Source: Cannabis sativa
Lineage: Eukaryota > Streptophyta > Magnoliopsida > Rosales > Cannabaceae
Reading direction: 5' to 3'
DNA length: 64,000 nt
NCBI RefSeq assembly: GCF_029168945.1
Contig: NC_083602.1
Location: 1,240,001 to 1,304,000, forward strand
A program made the translations under genes and the position numbers. Below the pieces are notes generated by a model, which ran no database searches, was not told the DNA's origin, and saw only the letters and a program-made list of their open reading frames with translations. Of this stretch, positions 46,839-57,479 are shown in pieces. How positions within the stretch are numbered: position 1 is the stretch's first letter; each line of letters starts with the position of its first letter.

Positions 46839-46927
46839 CATATGAAAGTTCAAATAGTGGTTATCACGTTAGTCTTACACACTAAAGGTCCCCAGTTCGA
46901 TCCTGGGCAGCAACATATGAAAGTTCA
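46839..46927 (+). repeat. retroposed tRNA-Val fragment with a perfect 15-bp target duplication
   Basis: 46854-46912 matches a plant tRNA-Val lacking its 5' end. It has the end of the D arm (GTGGTTATCAC), an anticodon arm with anticodon TAC (GTCTTACACACT), a variable loop, a T arm with GTTCGATCC, and the 3' acceptor side GGGCAGCA. The 5' acceptor strand is absent. ACATATGAAAGTTCA occurs on both sides (46839-46853 and 46913-46927). The fragment is therefore an insertion and not a working tRNA gene. Confidence 0.8.
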
Positions 46928-47019
46928 TTATAATTTTAATAGTTTTTTATTATTATTATTATCTTGTTAATATTCTTATGAGCATTACATATATAAAGTT
47001 TGGGCAAATTCTACCATTT

Positions 47020-47210
47020 ACTCTTTCTTAAAATAAAAAGGATATATCGATGCATTCATATCTATTTCGGTATTTGAAAAAAAAAATTAGTCTTTTTTTT
47101 ATATATATATATAATCGTGTAGATTGTAATTATTTAAGATATCTTGTAAATTTTGAGACTTTTGAAAAAATTTAACATGCCGAAAATAATGTTCAAACAT
47201 GCCAAAAATT
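47020..47210. mobile_element. fold-back element, family ATGCACTC (truncated copy 4)
   Basis: Contains ATGCATTCATATCTATTTCGG and TTATTTAAGATATCTTGTAA, as in the left halves of copies 1-3; the right half is missing. Confidence 0.5.
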
Positions 47211-47214
47211 AAGA

Positions 47215-47560
47215 GTAATTTGTGGTGTAAATACTTAAGTTTAGCTCTCACTTGTAGATAAATACATAAATTTAATTTTTGATAGTAATAATACCTAAGT
47301 TATATTATAGAACTATAGGTACCCAGCTATTAAGTGTCAAGTTAATTGTCGCATGCTAGTTTTTGATTGGTTCGGGTTATTAAATTTTTATTTTAATTTA
47401 AATATACTAATAAGAAAATAACACGACGATATTGACTTAGCATTAGGTACCTACAGAAGTTTCAAAAAAATATAATTTAAATATTATTATCGTAAAAAAT
47501 TAAACTTAAATATTTATTTGTAAAATTTTAAATATTTATTTACAATCAAAAATTAATTTA
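47215..47560. mobile_element. fold-back element, family AAATACCTAAGTTTAA (copy 2)
   Basis: The left half has AAATACTTAAGTTTAGCTC and AATACCTAAGTTATATT. The right half has the complement (AAATTAAACTTAAATATTTA). The core TTGATTGG...AAATTTTTATTTTAA matches copy 1. Confidence 0.6.
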
Positions 47561-48279
47561 CGAAATTAATTAATTAGTGATAGTAATTTTATGTAAATAA
47601 ATTGAAGATCAACCAACATTAAAGTGTAACGAGCAAATGTAAATAAAAATGTTAAGGTATATGGTAGACAATTATATATGTATTTATGTGTTGGTAAAAA
47701 CTTTAAAAATAAGATTTTCCCAATTGTATTTAAAGTGGTAACTTATATTCTTACAATTTCAGTTTATATAGCTACCAGGTAACATTCTTTTTTAACTATA
47801 AATATAGTGTGAAGACTACACTTTGTAACAAGATGCAAAATGTATTTTTAACTGATTATTTGTTAGTATATATTAAAAGAAAAATTCTTAAAAATTTAGC
47901 ATAGATTCACTTATAAATGTTTTTTGTTATATGTAAGAGAGATCTTCAATATTTTAATTTTAATTATCAATTTAAATGTATTTATCACTTAAATTTTAAT
48001 ATAATTTGCCCCTAAACATCTAGTCCTCGCTCCACTTCTAGTTAAGTTATTATCCACATGTCATTTTTTTATATATTCTTTTAAATAAAAATAAAAAAAT
48101 TAATGATTTGGACCAATCACGTACCTACTAAAATTTTAAAAATATAACTTTAATTATAATTACGATAAAAAATTAAATTTAAATATTTATCTATAACTAA
48201 AAAATAAATTTAAATATTTATGTCGCAAATTATTAAAAAAAATTATTTTTATTTATTATTATTATTTAAAAAAAAAATT
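47561..48279. other. AT-rich DNA with a partial fold-back copy
   Basis: 48000-48240 contains the right half of the AAATACCTAAGTTTAA family (TTAATGATTTGGACCAA, ATTAAATTTAAATATTTA). The rest holds nothing recognisable. Confidence 0.5.
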
Positions 48280-49215
48280 GCAACATAAATACGTAAGTTT
48301 AACTTCCCGTTGTAAATAAATACTTAAGTTTAATTTCTAGCATTATTATAAGAATAATTAGCTTTTTTAGTCCCTGTACTTATGACACTATACTATGATG
48401 CCCCTTAATTTATAAGTGTAGTTAAAAATACCCCCTAAAATATATCAGTTGGAATAGTATAATCCTTCTATCTAATTTTGTTAAAATTGACTAAAGTTGA
48501 CTGTTAAATTAATAATGTAGCATTATACATAGATAGTAGTTGAAAAATTATATACCATTAGGAAAATAAATTACAAGTCATAAAAATTACAATCACAGGA
48601 AAAAAAAAATGAAAAATAACATCCCAAAAAATAGAATATCATTACATTAATTTTCCAAAAATCCCATGTTCTTTCTAGTGATATCCATCTCTTCAAATAC
48701 TGTAGAATCCTAATTTTACACCTTTTTCTAATTTGAACTGCTAAAAAACGATTGGAATTATTTTAATAAAATTATTTTTATTAAATTTTTTTAAAAGGTT
48801 ATGAAATCATTTTTTAATCATCTTTCATTGTCAGTTATTATGCCACCTCATAGTCAATTTTCCCTCTAAATTAGATGAAATTACTACTCTATCCTTTGTT
48901 ATAATACCACATCATCAATACAAACAGTATTTTTAAACAAAATAAACAGAAGGACTAAATGTATGCATATAAAATTATACAAGGACTATTTATAACAAGC
49001 TGAATAGATTAAGGGGCATAATAATATAGTGTCATAAGTACAGGGGGTAAAAAAGATAATTATTCTTATTATAATTCTGAAATTTTTGTAAGTACAATAA
49101 CTTAACATTTAAATATTAAATACCTATAAAGTTATAAAAATATAAGTAGAATATTATTACGGTTAAAAATTAAAATTAACTATTTATTTTATAGTTTAAG
49201 TTAAAACTTATTTAT
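48280..49215. mobile_element. fold-back element, family AAATACCTAAGTTTAA, split by a 716-bp element
   Basis: The left arm at 48280-48350 (AAATACGTAAGTTTAACTTC) and the right remainder at 49067-49215 belong to one copy. It is interrupted by the element at 48351-49066. Confidence 0.65.
48351..49066. mobile_element. 716-bp element with ~70-bp terminal inverted repeats
   Basis: The ends AGAATAATTAGCTTTTTTAG and the complement of the right end (AGAATAATTATCTTTTTTAC) match. They continue through CCTGTACTTATGACACTATA and ATGCCCCTTAAT for about 70 bp. TATTATA flanks it on both sides (48344-48350 and 49067-49073). Long terminal repeats suggest a Mutator-like nonautonomous element, though the duplication appears to be 7 bp rather than 9. 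No coding capacity. Confidence 0.8.
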
Positions 49216-49272
49216 TTATGTGTTTAAAAAAAATGAAAATATAAATTTGTAAGAAAGGAAGGAAAAATGGAC

Positions 49273-49275
<3 letters not shown>

Positions 49276-49308
<33 letters not shown>

Positions 49309-49363
49309 CTGCAAAACCCTCAAAGACACACTCTGCTACTTCTCTTTCTCTCTCTCTCTCTCT
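49276..49363. repeat. CT microsatellites in the NAA50 5' leader
   Basis: Two CT tracts (about 49276-49302 and 49348-49363) just before the ATG, as is common in plant 5' leaders. Confidence 0.85.
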
Positions 49364-49374
49364 AGAAATCGGCC

Positions 49375-51508
49375 ATGGGAGCTGGGCGCGAGCTCCAAAT
49401 CTCGTTGGATGGATTAAGGGAAAAGAATCTTATGCAGCTAAAGAAGCTCAACACTGCTCTTTTTCCCGTTCGCTACAACGACAAGTACTACGTCGATGCT
49501 CTCTCTTCCGGCGAATTCACCAAGCTAGGTTCGATTCCATTTCATTCCCATCGACCTTTTCGTTTCATATATATAATCTCTTATCTGATCTGATGTTTTT
49601 CATTTGGCCTTTGTGTTTGTTTTTGTTCTTTACTGCTTTACTATCTGACTTTTTGATTCTAATGCTCATTTGTTCGTTGTTGTTATGGATGATTTTTGTT
49701 AAAATATTGACTAGTTTTTACAAAATCTACTGTTCTTTTGCTTTATGTTATAATGTTTGGTTGATTATTCATACAGTGAAAGTTAGGTGGCTTAAGATTC
49801 TTCTTACCACAATATATCTGATTATTTGATAGGGATGTGAATTTTTGACAATAATTAAGTTTGGGTAACACGTTTAATAATCAAGTTGAGTAGTGTTCAT
49901 GTTTCACTTTTTGACATGTTTAATCGTGTTGTATAAACCTACTAAAAATGCAAATAATCGTGTGGTGTTAGTGTTTGAGATTTCAACATGTTTAGTAATT
50001 GTATCGTGTTTGTTGTTAAGATTTCAATAAGTGGAATAATTGTGTTGATAACTACGATGATAACATGAATTGTCAGCCTTTGCAAATAAGCTTTGTTTAA
50101 TTTTCATGTTCTAATTGAGTTCCAGGTAGTTTTTTCTTTTTAAAACTAGGATCCCCGCCTAATCATACAATATTTGGGAACCAGGAAAATTCGAGTACTC
50201 GAACTTCAGACCTTGTGGGAGCAAACCATGTGCCTAACCATTTCATTTTCAGCTACCTCTCTTGGGTAATTGAGTCCCGGGTAGTTAGTAGTTGTAATGT
50301 AAAGGCAAGGCAAACCACATGCCTTACCATTTGAGCTTCCCTTTTGAGTAATCGAGTCCCGGGTAGTTAGTAGTTTGTTATGTAAATTTGACAATCAGTT
50401 TGGTAATTGGTAGTACAACTGCTATGTTTTTCTTCTTTTGGTATATGTCAAAATCTTATCCATGCTTGCTGTGAACATTCTGAAAGAGAAATTGGTATAC
50501 TTAGTTCGAGTTTTATTTTAGTCGTATTAAGCATTCAAAAATTGGTATTTATAACAATGTACCAACCAAACTTACTAACATTTTGAATAATCTTCCTCTG
50601 TTTTTGTGAGCTTTCCATACTCTTGCCCAAATTTATTTTTATTCTTATAAAGCTACCATATCATATCAAGACATTGCTTCATCAAAATAATAGTGCTATG
50701 TTTGTGTTTGAGATTTTAACACGATGAAATAATTGTTTGTATCGATACGAACACAACACAATAGCATGAATTATCAGCCTTTGCTAATAAGTTTTGTTGT
50801 TTAACTTTCATCCGCGTAGTAAGTAGTTTGTAGTGTAAATCTTATCCATGCTTGCTGTTGAATATTTTGAATAAGTATTTGTATACTAATTTGAGTTTTA
50901 TTTAAGTGTGAATAAGCATTCAAAAATTGGTATACTTACATTTTGAATAATCTTCCTCTGCTTGTCTGAGCTTTCCATACTCATATCCAAATTTATTTTC
51001 AATTAGGTTGAGTTGTATTCTTACAAAAATATTTTCTCCGATTTTCTTTTTGCCATAACTCTTTTCAAATCCAACAAAATCCCATTTCCAATTCGAACAA
51101 TGTGTTGTTTCCCCTCAGCTCACAGTTACATGCCTTCTCTTATTTTCAGCATATTACAGCGACATATGTGCCGGTTCTATCGCCTGCCGGCTCGAGATTG
51201 AGAAGAAAGAGAGTGGCGGTGCTCCTGCCGCTGCCGTTTACATAATGACTTTAGGTGTTTTAGCACCGTATCGAGGAATAGGAATCGGTTCAAAACTCCT
51301 AAACCATGTTCTTGATCTCAGCTCAAACCAAAACATTTCTAAAGTTTATTTACATGTGCAGACAAATAACGAAGACGCCATAAATTTCTACAAGAAATTC
51401 GGGTTCGAAATCACTGAAACTATTCACAACTACTATACCAACATCACACCACCAGATTGCTATGTTCTTACCAAACATATCGGTACCCAAACTCAACCCA
51501 AGAACTAA
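49375..51508 (+). CDS. NAA50: N-alpha-acetyltransferase 50 (NAA50), 170 residues
   Basis: Two exons: 49375-49528 and 51150-51508. The protein reads MGAGRELQISLDGLREKNL, with the NAA50-typical LKKLNTALFPVRYNDKYYVD loop. YMTL-equivalent YIMTLGVLAPYR and the acetyl-CoA site RGIGIGSKLL (Arg93, Gly94-Gly98) follow, then KVYLHVQTNNEDAINFYKKF. This GNAT enzyme acetylates N-termini beginning Met plus a hydrophobic or small residue, alone or bound to the NatA complex at the ribosome. Length and order match the family exactly. The 1.6-kb intron contains a local duplication. Confidence 0.95.
49970..51005. repeat. local duplication inside the NAA50 intron
   Basis: 50449-50640 and 50837-51005 share AAATCTTATCCATGCTTGCTG, AGCATTCAAAAATTGGTAT and ACATTTTGAATAATCTTCCT. 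49971-50120 and 50703-50840 share GTGTTTGAGATTT and TCAGCCTTTGC. A further pair GAGTCCCGGGTAGTTAGTAG lies at about 50272 and 50350. Confidence 0.75.
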
Positions 51509-52855
51509 TTTTAAGTCTCTTTTTTTGTTGCTTGGGCAATCTTTCTCAGATGGTGTCATTTTTTTTATACAAACATTTTGAGGCTAAGGCATTATTATTA
51601 TTATTATTGGTATTAATTAAGAAGTTCATTTTTGACTTTGACTTTTTATTGATCAAATTAGACTTGTTTATTGGGACCAGATTAGTATGTTGTTCTGTAT
51701 TCATTTGGATTAAGCATACAAACATTAATGATTAATGTGGTGATGAGTAATTTTTTTTTTTTAAAAAAAATCATTTTTCTTTATATTTGAAGTTGTATCT
51801 ATTTATAGAGTAAATATTATTTTGAATCCTGTGTTTGCAAAAATTATTAATTGGACTTTCTGTTTTGTTAAATGACATAATGAATCTTGTATTTTTTAAA
51901 ATTGTATAAATAGGATTTTAAACTGATTTTTTATCACAATAAAATTTTATAATAATTCGATCTAAAGATGTTATAAGAAAATTAATTACATTTTTGTATT
52001 TGTTCGTGTTCGTGTTATAAATTGTCTTAAAGTTAGCTTTATTAAAAAATAAAATTGTCAAAAACTGAGCTCATAGTTTTATTTTTACCATTTTGAAAAG
52101 TATAAAATTTATTTTATCATTTAACGAAATAAAAAATCTAATTGGTAATTTTTGTAAAACACAACATTTAAAATGGTATTTAGCCTACTTTATATTAGCC
52201 ATTGTGTTTGTGGGTGCTCAATAGTTTCTTGGTATTTTTCTTTTATTAAAAAGTAATAATATTGCTTTCAATTGTTTTTAACAAAAGAACACCATTTTCT
52301 TTTTTATCAATTTTATAAATGACACACTTTTGTTTTTGTATTTTTATACTCCTCAAAACTTTACCTCAAAGGAAAATTACTATTAAGAAGAATTTATCAT
52401 AATATCTTAATTTTTTTGTTGCTAAATAATTTTTTCAAATAATAATAATAAAAAAGGATTAAATAAATTATAGGAACACCCTGTGAAATCATTCATCTAT
52501 ACTTTAACCACTTTAACTCATAATAAAACTAAAAAACAAATTGAGTTTTGCAATAATCTTTATATAAACATTTTTATAATATAAGTATTCTACTAAACTT
52601 TCATTTCACTTTACTCTTAATAACACAAGAAAAATTAATCACTTCTCACACAAATTAAAGATCTATAAAATAAAAATACAATTGATAACTTTTTTTTTTT
52701 TAAAAAAAAACTACATTTGGAAGAAGTGAACAAAAAAAAAAAAACGCTCTAATCTATAAGAATTTCTCTTTCAATGCTCATGCTATTTGAAAATAGAACA
52801 TCATAACAACGAAAATAAAAGCAACTAGCAAAAAACACGCTAAAGCCTTATGTGT
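51509..52855. other. 3' flank of NAA50 and AT-rich intergenic DNA
   Basis: Apart from the repeat at 51806-52191, only A/T-rich sequence and homopolymers were seen. Confidence 0.45.
51806..52191. mobile_element. fold-back element, family GGTAAATA..TTTTGCAAAAGTTA (complete copy)
   Basis: The left end GAGTAAATATTATTTTGAAT and GCAAAAATTATTAATTGGA pair with the right end TTACCAATTAGATT-type complement. The inverted arms are about 80 bp. Shorter relatives lie at 21487-21745 and 29446-29660. Noncoding. Confidence 0.65.
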
Positions 52856-52861
52856 CAGTAA

Positions 52862-53098
52862 CACTGTCTCACGGGGGATCTTTCTCAAGAGAAAGTTTGT
52901 AAGAGATTGGTAGCTACTTTCAAGTGTAAAACTATAGTGGTTTCAAGGGAAATGCATGAGAATGGCAGGTTCCACTATCATGTTTTTTTTTTTTTCAGAA
53001 AAATTGACCATCAAAATATTGTTCATAGAGTAAACAAACATAGCATAAGTGACAAGTGCCATAATAAACTCACATTTGACTTATCAAGAAGAAATTGA
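52862..53098 (+). pseudogene. fossil rolling-circle Rep-like sequence (CRESS-DNA type)
   Basis: An open stretch bounded by stops encodes about 78 residues. DLSQEKVCKRL precedes TIVVSREMHENGRFHYHVFF and RKIDHQNI. The pattern (strand, then E.HE.G..H.H.) matches motif II of the HUH endonuclease domain in Rep proteins of geminivirus-like single-stranded DNA viruses and related elements. The two histidines of HYH are the metal ligands. Motif I upstream is not convincing, and the catalytic tyrosine motif and the helicase domain are missing, so this is a short dead relic. It most likely came from an old integration. No ATG starts it. A chance match is possible but unlikely. Confidence 0.5.
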
Positions 53099-53700
53099 AT
53101 TTTCCTATTGTTTTAGCTTTTTGTTTGAATTTTTTATTTTTTACATCTCATAATTATTAAATAAAGCTATTTTAGTTTTGTTTTTCAGAAAGCTGTCAAT
53201 AATTTGTTTGATTTTTCAAAAGAAATACCTAACACCATTTTAATAATAATAATAAAGGTGACAACACCAAAATGATTTATTATTTATAAATTGGAATGGA
53301 GTTGGTGTGCTTGACTTTACCAAAAGCTATTTTTAGTCATAATTTATTTCCTCTTAATTTCAATTACAATGTTCTAATGTTTGGCTTTCATTCTAGTTGA
53401 AGCAACAGAAAATTTTCAGTCTATATTAATCTTTGACACATTATTCAAATAAACTTTTTACAAAATCAACTATATTTTAGCAATAAATTACTAATTTGCA
53501 TCTTTACTCGTAGAGTAAAATTAAAACGAGGTTGAATTAAAATTTTTAAATTCAACAATTTTAATAATTTAATTTTTTTTAACAACTTGAGAAACATATG
53601 TGTGAATGTTTGGGGTCAAAACCCCTCTAATTAAATAAAAGTTGCAATCATTTTGCTGAAAACCCCTCTAATTTATCCATATTTACGAAAATATTACTTT
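53099..53700. other. intergenic DNA before the PPR gene
   Basis: AT-rich; must contain the PPR promoter, but no clear element was recognised. Confidence 0.35.
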
Positions 53701-53830
53701 CTTCTCCGTGAGAGAACCTGAAAAACTCAGTTCACTCACTTCTCTAAACCCTAAGATAAACCCAAGAAAGATTCGAACTTTCCAACCATTGAAATCAAAC
53801 TCTCTCCGACGAGTCTCTGGGAGCTATCCA

Positions 53831-56410
53831 ATGTCCGCTAATGTCCGCCGAATCGAGAAGAATTTCCAGGTACACTCTCCCCAAATCATAACCTCTGAAA
53901 GCCTCAATTTTTTGGATCAGTTTTTACCTTTCTCATCGTCCGATTCCAATTCTTCGAGCTCGCTCAACGCTAAAGAACGGCGTAAAATAGCTGTTGGGTT
54001 ATCTAAGATAGTTAAAGTCCGTAAAAGTCATCTATTAAAAGCTTTTTCTAGAGAGTTTTCCCCATTGGTACTTGTTCGATTAATGGAGCTTTTGGGTTGT
54101 CGAGAAACTGCATTTGCATTCTTTAAACTTGCATTTAGAGACTATTCTGAGAAAAATGTGAGATCTTGCTGTGTTGTTGCTCATAATTTAGCTGCAAGGA
54201 ATCTAAGATTCTATGCCCAAGATGTGATTTCTTGTGTTATTGCTAGAATTGGTGTCAGTAGAAGTAGAGAAGTTAGAGTGTTTATGTGGAAAGGTCACCG
54301 AGAGTTCGAGACAGATTCATCGGTTCTTGATACCCTTATGAGGAGTTATTTGAATGTAGGAATGGCAAATGAGGCATTAGAGGTTTTGAATAAGATGTGG
54401 GAGGTGAAAGTGAGGCCTAGCGCTTCGGCGATTAATGTTCTGTTCAAGTTGTTGCTTAGAATTGGTGATTATGGTAGTGTTTGGAAGCTTTTTCGGGACA
54501 TGGTTTGTAAGGAGCCATTTCCAAGTAATTATACTTTTAACATGTTGATTCTCGGGTTTTGTCGAAAAGGGTTACTCAACATTGGAGAGAGTTTATTACA
54601 TGTGATGCGAAAATTTCGATGTGAACCAGATGTTTTTACTTACAACATTGTGATCAATGCTAATTGTGTTAGGGGGCAGACTAAAGTTGCTCTTAAATGG
54701 ATGCGTTTCATGATTGAAACTGGCTGTAAACCGAGTATTGTGACGTTCAATACAGTTGTAAATGCTTTGTGTAAGGAAGGAAATTTTGTGGAAGCAAGGA
54801 GGCTTTTTGATGCAATTCATGAGGCTGGTGTTTCTCCAAATACCATAATATACAATACCATTATCGATGGATATGTTAAGTCGGGGGAAATTGGTGAGGC
54901 GAACATATTGTATGACGAAATGAAGAACAAAGGTATATCTCCTGATGGCATAACCTTTAATATATTGATTTCAGGGCATTACAAGTATGGAAAGAAAGAG
55001 GAAGGAAATAGGTTGTTAAGGGAATTAGCTTTATCAGGAGTGTTTTCCGATAGTTCATCGTACGATATTTCGATTGGTGCTTTGTGCTGGGCAGGTCAAT
55101 TGGATGAGGCCATGGCATTGTTAGAGAGTATGCTTGAGAAAGGAATACCTCTTAGTGTGGTTGCTTTTAACTCAATCATTGCAGCTTATAGCTGGGAAGG
55201 ATTGGAAGAAAAAGCTTACAATGCTTATAAGATTATGATTAGATATAGTTTAAGTCCATCATCTTCCACATGTAGTTCTTTGATTATGGGCTTGTCCAAG
55301 AAGGGGAAGCTAAATGAAGCAAGGGAACTTTTGTGTAAAATGTTAGAAAGACAACTTCCTATTAATAAAGTGGCCTTCACAGTGCTGTTAGATGGTTACT
55401 TGAGGGTGGCAGACTTGAATGGCGCCCAAAACTTGTGGAACGAGATGCAAGAGAGAGGGATATTTCCTGATGCTGTTGCCTTTTCAGCCTTTATTAATGG
55501 ACTTTCTAAAGCAGGATTGATGGAGGAGGCTTATGAGTTATTGTTAGAGATGTCAAGGATAGGATTGGTGCCTAATAATTTTGTATACAGTTCTTTAGTT
55601 CATGGGTTTTTGAACTGTGGCATGCTGAATGAAGCATTGAAGCTAGAGAAAGAGATGAGGCAAAAGGGTTTCGTTCCAGATATCGTTATGGTCAATATAA
55701 TTATTAATGGGTTTTGTAAGCAGCGAAGAACGGATTTAGCTATGGAAAAATTTATGGAGATGCATCTGAGTGGACTGAGACCGAATATCGTTACTTTTAA
55801 CACATTAATTGGGGGTTATTGTAAAGCATTTGACATAGTTTCTGCTGAAGAGTTTGTGCATAGAATGTATGCTAGTGGGGTTGACCCGGATATTGTAACA
55901 CATAATATCTACGCCCATGGTTTCTGTCGCAGTAGGAAAATAAATCGAGCAGTGAAGATGCTCGATGAATTGGTTTTGGCAGGTATAGTTCCAGATACAG
56001 TAACATATAACACCTTGTTGAATGGTGCATGCGGTGACATATTGGACAAAGCTCTGATTTTGACTGGAAAACTGCTCAAGATGGCTTTCGTTCCGAATGT
56101 TGTCACGACCAATGTATTGCTGACTCACTTTTGCAAGCAGGGGATGCCCGAGAGGGCCCTAATGTGGGGTCAGAAGTTGAGTGAGATCTCCTTTGATTTT
56201 GATGAAATTACATATAAAATAATGGGAAGAGCCTATCATAGCATAGAAAAAGATGCTAATGTCGATGTAAGAGAAACATCTGCAAAAGGGTTTTTCTTGG
56301 ATTCCCTTATGTACATTACATATGACTATTTTTGTAGAAATAGACCCTCTCAGGAGGAAGTAAGCCCAAATCCTCTTACACTAACTGAATGTAGGTTTAA
56401 GGGGTCTTGA
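53831..56410 (+). CDS. P-class pentatricopeptide repeat protein, 859 residues
   Basis: Intronless, as is typical of the family. After an N-terminal region of about 180 residues, 35-residue repeats run almost to the end. Examples are VLDTLMRSYLNVGMANEALE, TFNTVVNALCKEGNFVEARR, IYNTIIDGYVKSGEIGEAN, TFNILISGHYKYGKKEEGN and TFNTLIGGYCKAFDIVSAEE. No E or DYW extension is present, so it is P-class, expected to bind organellar RNA and aid its stability, splicing or translation. The first ATG of the frame is at 53831. The frame stays open upstream with transit-peptide-like sequence but no ATG. Organelle and target RNA cannot be told from this sequence. Confidence 0.9.
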   Translation: MSANVRRIEKNFQVHSPQIITSESLNFLDQFLPFSSSDSNSSSSLNAKERRKIAVGLSKIVKVRKSHLLKAFSREFSPLVLVRLMELLGCRETAFAFFKLAFRDYSEKNVRSCCVVAHNLAARNLRFYAQDVISCVIARIGVSRSREVRVFMWKGHREFETDSSVLDTLMRSYLNVGMANEALEVLNKMWEVKVRPSASAINVLFKLLLRIGDYGSVWKLFRDMVCKEPFPSNYTFNMLILGFCRKGLLNIGESLLHVMRKFRCEPDVFTYNIVINANCVRGQTKVALKWMRFMIETGCKPSIVTFNTVVNALCKEGNFVEARRLFDAIHEAGVSPNTIIYNTIIDGYVKSGEIGEANILYDEMKNKGISPDGITFNILISGHYKYGKKEEGNRLLRELALSGVFSDSSSYDISIGALCWAGQLDEAMALLESMLEKGIPLSVVAFNSIIAAYSWEGLEEKAYNAYKIMIRYSLSPSSSTCSSLIMGLSKKGKLNEARELLCKMLERQLPINKVAFTVLLDGYLRVADLNGAQNLWNEMQERGIFPDAVAFSAFINGLSKAGLMEEAYELLLEMSRIGLVPNNFVYSSLVHGFLNCGMLNEALKLEKEMRQKGFVPDIVMVNIIINGFCKQRRTDLAMEKFMEMHLSGLRPNIVTFNTLIGGYCKAFDIVSAEEFVHRMYASGVDPDIVTHNIYAHGFCRSRKINRAVKMLDELVLAGIVPDTVTYNTLLNGACGDILDKALILTGKLLKMAFVPNVVTTNVLLTHFCKQGMPERALMWGQKLSEISFDFDEITYKIMGRAYHSIEKDANVDVRETSAKGFFLDSLMYITYDYFCRNRPSQEEVSPNPLTLTECRFKGS

Positions 56411-57420
56411 AAGTTGGCATCTTCGACTTGTCTTTCCATTCTCAAATTTTGAGCATCCTCAGTCCATGACATTCAGTCAGTAGCTATGGAGCACCAGAGA
56501 AATTAAAAAGTACCAAATGAAGATAGGAGTGGGAAAATTAAAGCAATGAGAAAAATATGTGATGGTTCAGCAAGTTGTTTTGCATATGTTTCTTTGATGG
56601 GATATCTTTGTAGCCTCAAGCACATTGAGATGATCGATCTGGTCTGAGTTGATCCACACAGTGTACTTTTGTGTGACTCAGAAACGCAAAGAAGTTAGAA
56701 AACAGAGTCTTAACAGTATACGATTTCCCTCAAGACATTAAACTTGACTTCGAAATCTTGATCCTTCAAGGTAGTGCTGTATCTCTTTTTTCCTCACTTA
56801 ATAGAAATTTTTGTGGTTTAGGTGGCCTTACTATGTCCACTTATTTGATATTTACAGGATGGCAAAGTTAAAGTTTTAGCAGCCAAGCATGCTGGTACAA
56901 AAATTTGTATCAGTAACATATGATGTCTCTTCTATAGCCATTGTTGCTGAACATCATTCAACCAAATTCTGGATTATACAGAAGCATCTCGTACACAAGA
57001 AAAAGCTTGAGATGATCAATTTCCGCCCCCTAGCCAGGCCAATGCACACAGAAGGTCGATCTGCATCAAATGTAGTACACTGGTTCACTGGTTAGTTTGT
57101 TGTTATGTTATAAGGTTATTCAGTTTATTAGAAAACATGGATTATCAGCATAAATGTACCTGATCATCTGTTCTTTTGTAAGAATAATGGACAATATATG
57201 GCCATAGATTTGATCAGTATGTATACTTGCTAACATTATTAATATATTACTTTTGAGTGAACTTTGTGAGGATGATCATCTTTTAATTTAGGATGTACAT
57301 TCATATTTATAAAACACAATTTTAAACTTCTAATTAGTTTGTGTAACACATTACATGCCTTCTATAATCAATTTCAGCTTTTTGTATATTTACTTCTGGT
57401 GTGGCAGATTATGTGGTTTT
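56411..57420. other. PPR 3' flank and intergenic DNA
   Basis: No gene was recognised. Several short frames exist (such as 56889-57095) without family resemblance. The 3' untranslated region of the PPR gene probably extends into the first few hundred bases. Confidence 0.4.
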
Positions 57421-57479
57421 TTCTGCATCACCATACCTTACTCAATATAGAGATGCACAGAAGAATTCTGTTTTTGATG

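Noticed and set aside
46380..46853. Two minus-strand frames of 64-75 codons with similar sequences
   Set aside because: They are the two arms of the palindromic MITE read in each direction.
46854..46912. Working tRNA-Val gene
   Set aside because: The 5' acceptor strand is missing, and the piece is bounded by a 15-bp target duplication, so it cannot fold into a complete tRNA.
52862..53098. Helitron Rep as the source of the HYH motif
   Set aside because: The E.HE.G..H.H spacing and REMHENG context fit geminivirus-like Rep better than the Helitron pattern, and no Helitron ends were seen nearby.
53708..53830. PPR protein start at 53708
   Set aside because: The codon there is GTG; the first ATG of the frame is 53831. 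The upstream extension is kept as a finding only.
56889..57095. 68-codon plus-strand frame downstream of the PPR gene
   Set aside because: No recognisable motif, no splice context and no link to the neighbouring genes; could be 3' untranslated sequence.
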